A stretch of 64,000 nucleotides of DNA. Source: Polaromonas sp. 39-63-25 (GTDB taxonomy: Bacteria > Pseudomonadota > Gammaproteobacteria > Burkholderiales > Burkholderiaceae_C). The DNA lies in the NCBI RefSeq assembly GCF_002278925.1, contig NZ_NCJH01000009.1, forward strand, positions 118,293 to 182,292. Direction: 5' to 3'. The notes below the pieces were generated by a model. The model did not search any database, was not told the origin of the DNA, and was given only the letters and a program-made list of their open reading frames with translations. Below, one piece after another: positions 55,125-62,086 of the stretch (within the stretch, counting starts at the first letter, position 1; every line of letters begins with the position of its first letter). A program made the translations under genes and the position numbers.

Positions 55125-56294
55125 TCACTTCGCAGCAGCAGGCGCAGCCAGGGGCAGCGTTGCCGCAGCGGCGGATGCTACCGGATTGATAGCTATCTGC
55201 GCAGGCGGGGAAAGGGCTGCAGCCACTTTTGGCTGATAAATTGTGACCTTCTGACCAGGCGAGAGCACGTGCACGCCGGCGCTGACCACCAGCATGCCGG
55301 GCTGCAGGCCCGAAGCCACCACGGCCTCGTTGCCGTCGGCCGTGGCCACCTCGATCAGTTGCGACTTCACCGTCATGCTCGCCTTGTCCAGCACCCAGAC
55401 CGCCGTTGACCGGCCTTCCTGGCGCAGAGCGGTGGTCGGCAGCTTGATGACCTGCACACCCGCGGCGCTCAGGCCCTGCGGCTGCACGTACACCGTGGCG
55501 CCCAGCACCGGCGGCTCGCGGGTGGCCAGCGCCACCTTCACCGGGTAGGTCCGCGTGAGCGGGTCGGCGCTGGCGCCCACTTCGCGCACCTTGCCTTCCA
55601 GCCCGGCGTTCTGCGCCCAAACCCGCACCTTGACCGGCATGCCGACCTTGATGGCCGCCACCTTGTCTTCCGGCACGGAAAACACCACGTCGCGCGGGCC
55701 GTCGGCGGCGATGCGCAGCACCGGGGTGCCAGCAGCAACGACCTGCCCGACTTCGGCTTCCACGGCCGTCACCACGCCCGACACGTCGGCCACCAGCACG
55801 GCGTAATTGGCCTGGTTGCCCTGCACGGCCAGTTGCGACTGCGCCTGATCGAGCTGGGCCTGCGCCGCCTTGAGCGTGGTCTCGCGGCGCTCGAGTTCGG
55901 CGCCGCTGATGAAATTCTGGTCCCGGAGTTCCTTGTAGCGTTTGTAGTCGGCCGAGGCGAGGTCGCGCTGCGTCGCCGCCGCCGCGACCTGGGCGCGCGC
56001 CGCATCGGCGGCCAGCTTGTAGTCCTGCGGGTCCAGTTGGGCCAGCACCTGCCCGGCCTGGACACGTTGACCCAGATCGGCCTGGCGCCGGATGATTTTT
56101 CCGCCGACCCGGAACCCCAGCCGCGACTCGACCTGGGCCTTGACCTCGCCGGCAAACTCATAAGTGGTGGCGAAGGAATCCGTTCCCACGGTCATGACCT
56201 TGACGGCACGCACCGGCTCCTCGGGCGGAGCTGACTTGGAACAGGCGGCCAGCAACAAGGCGCTGCTGAGGACGGCAAAAGCGGTTTTATTCAT
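55125..56294 (-). CDS. RND efflux periplasmic adaptor (second system)
   Basis: This 389-residue lipoprotein adaptor has a lipobox (LLLAAC), the lipoyl half-motifs (GFRVGGKIIRRQADLGQRVQAGQVLAQLD; VLVADVSGVVTAVEAEVGQVV) around a helical hairpin, and the beta-barrel and membrane-proximal domains. Residues about 352-373 (KVAAALSPPAQIAINPVAS) are encoded by repeat R1 copy J in reverse, just before an Ala-rich tail. It is first in its operon, with a strong promoter and a palindromic operator upstream. Confidence 0.92.
   Translation of the reverse strand: MNKTAFAVLSSALLLAACSKSAPPEEPVRAVKVMTVGTDSFATTYEFAGEVKAQVESRLGFRVGGKIIRRQADLGQRVQAGQVLAQLDPQDYKLAADAARAQVAAAATQRDLASADYKRYKELRDQNFISGAELERRETTLKAAQAQLDQAQSQLAVQGNQANYAVLVADVSGVVTAVEAEVGQVVAAGTPVLRIAADGPRDVVFSVPEDKVAAIKVGMPVKVRVWAQNAGLEGKVREVGASADPLTRTYPVKVALATREPPVLGATVYVQPQGLSAAGVQVIKLPTTALRQEGRSTAVWVLDKASMTVKSQLIEVATADGNEAVVASGLQPGMLVVSAGVHVLSPGQKVTIYQPKVAAALSPPAQIAINPVASAAAATLPLAAPAAAK
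55177..55238 (+). repeat. Dispersed repeat R1, copy J, inside the RND adaptor gene
   Basis: GCTACCGGATTGATAGC, TATCTGCGCAGGCGGGG, AAAGGGCTGCAGCCACTTTTGG. The host gene runs on the opposite strand, so the repeat is translated in reverse as the C-terminal tail of the protein. Confidence 0.72.
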
Positions 56295-56369
56295 GATGGC
56301 ATCGAGGAAAAACGGTGGCGAAAAAGACTGGAAAGCAGGAAACAGGCGAGACTAAAAACTCTGTTAATG

Positions 56370-56412
56370 ACTGACCGGTTAGTAATCTAGGGTAATTCCC
56401 AAGGCTTGTCAA
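56370..56412 (-). promoter_or_regulatory. Promoter and palindromic operator of the second RND operon
   Basis: On the minus strand a perfect -35 TTGACA (56407-56412), a 17 bp spacer and -10 TAGATT (56384-56389) form a strong sigma-70 promoter. Directly after the -10 box lies the palindrome ACTAACCGGTCAGT (56370-56383), of a form typical for TetR-family operators. No TetR gene is adjacent, so the repressor would be encoded elsewhere. Confidence 0.78.
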
Positions 56413-56427
56413 GCGACAATCCAGCCC

Positions 56428-57288
56428 ATGACTTCCGGCCCCCATCCCGACCTTGCGCAGCCGTTGCAGCCGCCTTCCAGCCACTACGAAAACTTCCCCG
56501 TGGCCTCGCTGCTGTGTCCGCCACGCCTGCGTCCGGCGGTGGCGGCGATCTACTGGTTTGCCCGCACGGCCGACGACATCGCCGACGAAGGCGACGCCCT
56601 GCCGGCCCAGCGCCTGGCCGACTTGGCGGCCTGCCGCGCCGACCTGTTCGCCGCGGCCGAGGGCCGGCCGGTCTCGGCGCGATGGCCGGCCGTCTTTGCT
56701 GCCCTGGCGCCGGTGATCAGGCAGTTCCAGTTGCCGGTGCCGCTGCTGGACGACCTGCTCAGCGCGTTCGAGCAGGACGTTGTCAAGCAGCGTTATGCCA
56801 CCGAGGCCGAGCTGCTGGACTACTGCCGCCGCTCGGCCAACCCGGTCGGCCGCCTGCTGCTGCACCTCTACGGTGTCAACGATGCGGCGTCGTTGGTGCA
56901 GAGCGACCACATCTGCACTGCGTTGCAGCTGATCAACTTCTGGCAGGACCTCAGCGTGGACATTCCGCGCGGACGCATCTACCTGCCGCAGGAGCTCTGG
57001 GCCGCGCACGGCGTGGATGAAGCGCAACTGCTGGCCCTGAATGTGAATCCGATTACTACGAAATTGATAGCGGCCTGCGTCCATTCGGCAAGGGCGCGCA
57101 TGCTAAAAGGTCTGCCTTTGGTGAAGAAAGTGCCGGGGCGCGCGGGCTGGGAATTGCGCCTGGTGGTGCAAGGCGGCCTGCGCATCCTCGACAAGATCGA
57201 AGCGATCGACTTTGCCACGTTGCGCCAGCGTCCCAAACTCACGGCCTGGGATGTGGCGCTGATGCTGTGGCGCGCGATCCGGATGTGA
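56428..57288 (+). CDS. hpnC: Squalene synthase-like hydroxysqualene synthase HpnC
   Basis: HpnC turns presqualene diphosphate into hydroxysqualene on the way to squalene and hopanoids. The 286-residue protein has the trans-isoprenyl fold with the Asp-rich first motif TADDIADE and the second motif INFWQDLSVDIPRGRIYLP. It starts with the family's HYENFPVASLLCP. Residues about 208-228 (NPITTKLIAACVHSARARML) match repeat R1 copy K. It opens the hpnCDE cluster and is divergent from the RND operon. Confidence 0.93.
   Translation: MTSGPHPDLAQPLQPPSSHYENFPVASLLCPPRLRPAVAAIYWFARTADDIADEGDALPAQRLADLAACRADLFAAAEGRPVSARWPAVFAALAPVIRQFQLPVPLLDDLLSAFEQDVVKQRYATEAELLDYCRRSANPVGRLLLHLYGVNDAASLVQSDHICTALQLINFWQDLSVDIPRGRIYLPQELWAAHGVDEAQLLALNVNPITTKLIAACVHSARARMLKGLPLVKKVPGRAGWELRLVVQGGLRILDKIEAIDFATLRQRPKLTAWDVALMLWRAIRM
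57052..57110 (+). repeat. Dispersed repeat R1, degenerate copy K, inside hpnC
   Basis: ATTACTACGAAATTGATAGC, GGCCTGCGTCCATTCGGCAAGG and GCGCGCATGCTAAAAGG align with copy I (TACTATTTTGATAGC, TACTGGCGCACGTTCC, TAAAGGCC). It is read in frame in hpnC. Confidence 0.5.
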
Positions 57289-57339
57289 TCCCGGCAGCGG
57301 CCCGCTTGCCATCGCCGCAAGCCTGCGACAATCCCGCCC

Positions 57340-58182
57340 ATGAACCCCGAGGAATACGTCCAGCAGAAAGCCGCCGCATCCGGCAGCAGTTTTTATTACG
57401 CCTTCCTGTTTTTGCCCAGGGAAAGGCGTGCGGCCATCACGGCCTTTTATGCCTTCTGCCGCGAGATCGACGATGTGGTCGACGAGGTGACCGACCCCGG
57501 CGTGGCCCACACCAAGCTCGCCTGGTGGCAGGCCGAGGTGCTCAAGTCCTACGCCGGCTCGCCCACCCATCCGGTGATGAAGGCGCTGATGCCGCTGGCC
57601 CCCACCTACCAGATCGAAGCGCGCCACCTGCAGGCGGTGATTGAGGGCTGCCAGATGGACCTCACGCAAAACCGCTTTCTCGATTTCCCGGGCCTGCAGA
57701 CCTATTGCCACCTGGTCGCGGGCATCGTCGGCGAGGTGGCCGCGCGGATTTTCGGGCAGACGCAGCCGCAGACCACCGAGTACGCGCACAAGCTCGGGCT
57801 GGCCTTCCAGATGACCAACATCATCCGCGACGTCGGGGAAGACGCCTTGCGCGGCCGCATTTACCTGCCGGTCAACGAGCTGCAGCAGTTCGACGTGAAA
57901 GCGCACGAAATCCTCAAGCGCCAGTACTCCGACCGCTTTACCGCGCTGATGAAGTTCCAGACGCAGCGTGCGCTCGGCCTGTACGACGAGGCGCTGGCGC
58001 TGCTGCCCGAGGCAGACCGCCGCGCGCAAAAGCCCGGCCTGATGATGGCCAGCATCTACCGCACCCTGCTGCGCGAGATCGAGGCCGACGGCTACCAGGT
58101 GCTGCACCAGCGTGTCAGCCTGACGCCGCTGCGCAAGTTCTGGCTGGCATGGAAAACACAGGCCTTCGGAAAAGTGGTGTAA
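57340..58182 (+). CDS. hpnD: Presqualene diphosphate synthase HpnD
   Basis: HpnD joins two farnesyl diphosphates to presqualene diphosphate. The 280-residue protein has the Asp-rich motifs CREIDDVVDE and TNIIRDVGEDALRGRIYLP, the start SSFYYAFLFLPRERRAAITAFYAFCR, and the GIVGEVAARIFG segment. It lies 51 bp after hpnC and 94 bp before hpnE, the latter gap being filled by repeat R2d. Confidence 0.95.
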   Translation: MNPEEYVQQKAAASGSSFYYAFLFLPRERRAAITAFYAFCREIDDVVDEVTDPGVAHTKLAWWQAEVLKSYAGSPTHPVMKALMPLAPTYQIEARHLQAVIEGCQMDLTQNRFLDFPGLQTYCHLVAGIVGEVAARIFGQTQPQTTEYAHKLGLAFQMTNIIRDVGEDALRGRIYLPVNELQQFDVKAHEILKRQYSDRFTALMKFQTQRALGLYDEALALLPEADRRAQKPGLMMASIYRTLLREIEADGYQVLHQRVSLTPLRKFWLAWKTQAFGKVV

Positions 58183-58187
58183 AAACT

Positions 58188-58262
58188 TTGGCCCCCACGC
58201 TTGTCGCTTGGCGTACTGCGCTGCCCCCCCAGGGGGCTATTTTTCCTAGGGGCGGCCCGTCG
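58188..58262 (+). repeat. Dispersed GC-rich repeat R2, copy d
   Basis: TTGGCCCCCACGCTTGTCGC, TTGGCGTACTGCGCTG, CCCCCCCAGGGGGC, TATTTTTCCTAGGGGCGGCCCG. It lies in the co-directional gap between hpnD and hpnE and could form a hairpin or weak terminator there. Confidence 0.7.
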
Positions 58263-58276
58263 GAAAAATTCTCACC

Positions 58277-59554
58277 ATGAAGGTGGCCGTCATTGGCGCC
58301 GGCTGGGCCGGCTGCGCTGCGGCGGTCGAAGCCACGCGGCTGGGCCAGCAGGTCACTGTGTTTGAAGCGGCCCGCATCCCCGGCGGACGCGCGCGGCGTG
58401 TCGACAGCCAGTGGCCCGACGGCAGGGCGCTGGCACTGGACAACGGCCAGCACATCCTGATCGGTGCCTACAGCGAAACGCTGCGCCTGATGGCCGACGT
58501 CGGCATCGCTGCCGACACGGCGCTGCTGCGCCTGCCACTGACCCTGCAGTTCCCCGACGGCACGGGCCTGGCCTTTCCCCGGCTGCCCGCTCCGCTCGAT
58601 GCAATGGCGGGCATTGTGCGTGCACGCGGCTGGACCTGGCGCGACAAACTCTCGCTGCTGCGTGCCGCTGTCGGCTGGCAGATCTCGGGCTTTCGCTGCG
58701 CGCCGGAGCTGTCTGTCGCGCAGCTGTGCCGCACACTGAGCCCGACGGTGATGGCCACCCTGATCGAGCCGCTGTGTGTCTCGGCGCTGAACACGCCGGC
58801 CGAGCGCGCCAGCGGCCAGGTGTATTTGCGTGTGCTGCGCGACGCGCTGTTCGCCGAATCGGGCGGCTCCAACCTGTTGCTGCCGCGTGTGGATCTCAGT
58901 GCGCTGCTGCCCGACGCGGCGCTGGCCTGGGTCGTGCGGCGTGGCGGCGAAGTCGGCCTGGGTCGCCGCGTGCAGGGACTGACCCGCCTGGCCGGAAGCT
59001 GGCAGGTCGATGGCGCCCTCTTTGATCGGGTGGTTCTCGCCTGTCCGCCGGCGGAAGCTGCGCGGCTGGTCGAAACAGCCGGACTGCCCTGCCAGGCGTG
59101 GCTGGCGCACACCCGCGCGCTGCAGTTTGAAGCGATCACCACGGTGTATGCGTTTTCACCCGGCGCGCGCCTGGCGCAGCCCATGCTCACGCTGCGCGCC
59201 GGCGCACCCGACGGCGAGGCGCCGGCGCAGTTTGTGTTTGATCGCGGCCAGCTCGGCGGGCCCGCCGGCCTGCTGGCCTTTGTGGTCAGCGCCAGCAGCG
59301 CCGACAAGGCCGCACTGACCGGGCGCGTGCTGGCCCAGGGCGAGCAGCAACTCGGGCTGGCGGCCCTGCAGCCCGTGCAGACGATTGTGGAAAAACGCGC
59401 GACCTTCGCCTGCCTGCCCGGCCTGCAGCGCCCCGCCGCGCAGGTGCTGCCAGGGCTGCTTGCCTGCGGCGACTACCTCGACGGCCCCTACCCGGCCACG
59501 CTGGAAGGTGCGGTGCGTTCGGGTTTGCAGGCCGCCAGAAACGCTATCAAATAG
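58277..59554 (+). CDS. hpnE: Hydroxysqualene dehydroxylase HpnE
   Basis: HpnE is an FAD-dependent amine-oxidase-fold enzyme that reduces hydroxysqualene to squalene. The 425-residue protein has the dinucleotide fold VIGAGWAGCAAAVEATRLGQ, the second motif VFEAARIPGGRARRV, and a C-terminal FAD motif (GDYLDGPYPATLEGAVRSGLQAA). The last codons, NAIK and the TAG, are supplied by repeat R1 copy L. A squalene-hopene cyclase gene is not in the window. Confidence 0.93.
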   Translation: MKVAVIGAGWAGCAAAVEATRLGQQVTVFEAARIPGGRARRVDSQWPDGRALALDNGQHILIGAYSETLRLMADVGIAADTALLRLPLTLQFPDGTGLAFPRLPAPLDAMAGIVRARGWTWRDKLSLLRAAVGWQISGFRCAPELSVAQLCRTLSPTVMATLIEPLCVSALNTPAERASGQVYLRVLRDALFAESGGSNLLLPRVDLSALLPDAALAWVVRRGGEVGLGRRVQGLTRLAGSWQVDGALFDRVVLACPPAEAARLVETAGLPCQAWLAHTRALQFEAITTVYAFSPGARLAQPMLTLRAGAPDGEAPAQFVFDRGQLGGPAGLLAFVVSASSADKAALTGRVLAQGEQQLGLAALQPVQTIVEKRATFACLPGLQRPAAQVLPGLLACGDYLDGPYPATLEGAVRSGLQAARNAIK

Positions 59555-59602
59555 ATAGCTGTTTGCGCAATAACAGCAAGGGCTGGAGCCCGATTTGCCT
59601 AT
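59543..59602 (+). repeat. Dispersed repeat R1, copy L, carrying two stop codons
   Basis: A full copy: GCTATCAAATAGATAGC, TGTTTGCGCAATAACAG, CAAGGGCTGGAGCCCGATTTG. It contains the TAG of hpnE (59552-59554) near one end and the TAG of the convergent GST gene (59599-59601) at the other. Confidence 0.82.
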
Positions 59603-60246
59603 AGATTCCGGCCACTATCACGCCGTGCCAGCGCGCGCACCTGTTGCTGCGCGGGCCGGTCCAGGCAACGCGCCAGCCAGGCGCTGAGCTGCGGGCACTG
59701 CGCGTTCAGCTCCGCCGAACGCTGCACCCAGGCCAGCACCGACGCCACGCAGATGTCGGCCACGGTGAAACGCTCCCCGGCCAGAAACCGGCGGGTTTGC
59801 AGATGCTGATCGAGCACACGCAGGGCCGGCGACAGGCGACGCTCGGCCTCCTGCGCCAATTGCGGCTTGCGCCGTTCCTCGGGCATGGCCACGGTGTGCA
59901 TCAAAAACGTCAGGGCATCTTTTTCGCATTCGGTCACGGCCCAGAAGCTCCAGCGCAGGATCTCGGCCTGTTCGGCGTGGTTCACTGCGGCGAGCGGTTC
60001 AGCGCCCTCGCCCTGGAAACGCCCGGCCAGGTAGAGCGCACAGGCCATGGACTCCCAGACCAGCACGCCGTTGTCGTCCACCACGGGGATGTGCCCGTTG
60101 GGATTGAGCGCCAGAAACTCGGGCGTGCGCGTCGCACCGCCCTGGTAAGGCTGTGGAATGTGTTCGTAGGCCAGGCCCAGTTCATGCGCCACCCACAGCG
60201 GCCGTGATGCGCGCGAGGCCGCGATGCCGTAGACCTTCAGTGTCAT
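59599..60246 (-). CDS. Glutathione S-transferase family protein
   Basis: The 215-residue protein has the thioredoxin-like N-terminal domain (residues 1-80: KVYGIAASRASRPLWVAHEL, the cis-Pro motif NPNGHIPVVDD, LWESMACALYLA) and the helical C-terminal domain with FTVADICVASVLAW. The Ser in the first helix start is the likely glutathione-activating residue. The substrate is unknown. ATG 60246 overlaps the HAD stop (ATGA), so they are coupled. Confidence 0.9.
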   Translation of the reverse strand: MTLKVYGIAASRASRPLWVAHELGLAYEHIPQPYQGGATRTPEFLALNPNGHIPVVDDNGVLVWESMACALYLAGRFQGEGAEPLAAVNHAEQAEILRWSFWAVTECEKDALTFLMHTVAMPEERRKPQLAQEAERRLSPALRVLDQHLQTRRFLAGERFTVADICVASVLAWVQRSAELNAQCPQLSAWLARCLDRPAQQQVRALARRDSGRNL

Positions 60247-60953
60247 GGCTGCGGGTCCGCCAGGCGAAACAGGTCGCACAGCTCGGTCAGGCTGGTCACG
60301 GTTTCGTGCGGCACGGCATCGTGCGTCCACAGATGGTCGGCCCGGTTCACCCAGGCCGTCTGCATGCCCGCGTTCAGCGCCCCCAGCACATCGAGCGCTG
60401 CGTCGTCGCCTACATGCAACACGTTGTGGGGCTGCACATCCACGGCGCCGGCCGCCGCATGGAAAATCCGCGGGTCCGGCTTGCCCACGCCGAACTCCTG
60501 CGCGCTGATGGCCGCGCGAAAGTATGGCGCGAGCCCGATGCGGCCGATATCGGCATTGCCGTTGGACAGCGCAACCACCGGGTAACGCGCGGAAAGAAAC
60601 TCGAGCGCCAGCATCGCGTCGTCGAACAGCGTCACGTCATGGCGCGCGGCAAAAAAAACTTCAAAGGCCTCTTCCGCCAGCAAGGGGTTCTCGCGGGAAC
60701 GGTACAGGGCCAGGCGGATCGCCTCGCGCCGGATGGCACTGAGGTTGTGCCTGAGCTCGGGCCGGGTACGGACAATCTGCTCGCGGATATCGTGGCGTGC
60801 CGTGGGGTTGGCAAACAGGGCCGCGGTCATGGGCGCGTGGCGACCCAGCCATTCGTCGAGTGCGGCTTCGGCTTTCTCTATCACCGGCCAGACCGGCCAG
60901 AGGGTGTCATCAAGGTCAAGGGTTATGGCTTTAATAATTGTCAGGTCAAGCAT
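60243..60953 (-). CDS. HAD family hydrolase
   Basis: The 236-residue protein has the HAD motifs in order: ITLDLDDTLWPVWP (nucleophile DxD), VVALSNGNADIG (motif II), GKPDPRIF (motif III Lys) and LHVGDDAALDVLGALNAG (motif IV). A helical cap sits between motif I and II. It is probably a small-molecule phosphatase of the YjjG/epoxide-hydrolase-like subclass. ATG 60953 is only 19 bp from the divergent hemH start, so the promoters of both must overlap the neighbouring coding sequence. Confidence 0.88.
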   Translation of the reverse strand: MLDLTIIKAITLDLDDTLWPVWPVIEKAEAALDEWLGRHAPMTAALFANPTARHDIREQIVRTRPELRHNLSAIRREAIRLALYRSRENPLLAEEAFEVFFAARHDVTLFDDAMLALEFLSARYPVVALSNGNADIGRIGLAPYFRAAISAQEFGVGKPDPRIFHAAAGAVDVQPHNVLHVGDDAALDVLGALNAGMQTAWVNRADHLWTHDAVPHETVTSLTELCDLFRLADPQP

Positions 60954-60972
60954 AGGTAAGGGAGAATAACCC

Positions 60973-62076
60973 ATGTCTTTTTCCCCCGAACCCACCTTTG
61001 TGCACGGGCAGCCGCCCAGCGCGGCCAGCGGCACCGCCGTGCTGTACTGCAACCTCGGAACCCCGGACGCACCCACCGCGGCGGCGCTGCGCCCCTACCT
61101 CGCGCAGTTTCTCAGTGACCACCGTGTGATCGAAATCCCCAAGGCCTTGTGGTGGTTCATCCTGCACGGCATCATCCTGCGCGTGCGGCCCAAAAAGTCA
61201 GCGGCCAAATACGCCAGCATCTGGACCGCGGACGGTTCACCGCTGAAAGTGTGGACGGCCAAACAGGCGACGCTGCTGCGCGGCTACCTGGGCGAGCGCG
61301 GCCACCATGTTGAAGTGCGCTACGCCATGCGTTACGGCCAGCCCTCCGTAGCCGCGCAGCTCAACTCGCTCAAGGCCGAAGGCGTGACACGCATCCTGGT
61401 GTTGCCCGCCTACCCGCAGTACAGCGGCACCAGCACCGCCAGCGTGTTCGACGCGGTTTACAGCTGGGCCGCCAAAACACGGCGCATTCCCGAGTTTCGG
61501 TTCGTCAACCACTATCACGACCATCCGGGCTACATCGCGGCGCTGGCAGCGCGCGTGCGCGCACACTGGGCAACCCATGGCCGCGCAGAAAAACTGGTCA
61601 TGAGTTTTCACGGCGTGCCCGAGCGCACGCTGCATCTGGGTGACCCCTACCACTGCGAGTGCCATAAAACCGCTCGCCTGCTGGCCGAAGAACTCGGACT
61701 GGCCAAGGAGCTGTACCGCGTCACCTTCCAGTCGCGCTTCGGCAAGGCCAAGTGGCTGGAGCCCTACACCGAGCCCACGCTGGTGGCCCTGGCCAGGGCG
61801 GGCGTCAAGAGCGTCGATGTGATGTGCCCCGGCTTCACCGGCGACTGCCTCGAGACCCTCGAGGAAATTGCGCAGGAGGCCAAGGAGGCTTTTGTCCATG
61901 CGGGCGGGAAGACCTTCAACTACATCGCCTGCCTCAACGACAGCCCCGAATGGCTGAAGGCCCTGAGCGACATTGCGCAGCAGCACCTGTCCGGCTGGCC
62001 GACCCAGGGCGTGCCCGACGTGCAGGCGCTGGCCGCGTCACGCGCTGCAGCGCTCGCACGCGGCGCCCGGCAATAG
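60973..62076 (+). CDS. hemH: Ferrochelatase
   Basis: HemH inserts ferrous iron into protoporphyrin IX, the last step of heme synthesis, at the inner membrane. The 367-residue protein has [12 protein letters not shown], the metal-site His in [35 protein letters not shown], the [19 protein letters not shown] motif and [17 protein letters not shown]. It serves heme demand such as that of the cytochrome c at 27784. It converges on the TPR gene with a 10 bp gap. Confidence 0.96.
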   Translation: MSFSPEPTFVHGQPPSAASGTAVLYCNLGTPDAPTAAALRPYLAQFLSDHRVIEIPKALWWFILHGIILRVRPKKSAAKYASIWTADGSPLKVWTAKQATLLRGYLGERGHHVEVRYAMRYGQPSVAAQLNSLKAEGVTRILVLPAYPQYSGTSTASVFDAVYSWAAKTRRIPEFRFVNHYHDHPGYIAALAARVRAHWATHGRAEKLVMSFHGVPERTLHLGDPYHCECHKTARLLAEELGLAKELYRVTFQSRFGKAKWLEPYTEPTLVALARAGVKSVDVMCPGFTGDCLETLEEIAQEAKEAFVHAGGKTFNYIACLNDSPEWLKALSDIAQQHLSGWPTQGVPDVQALAASRAAALARGARQ

Positions 62077-62086
62077 GGGCTCCTCC

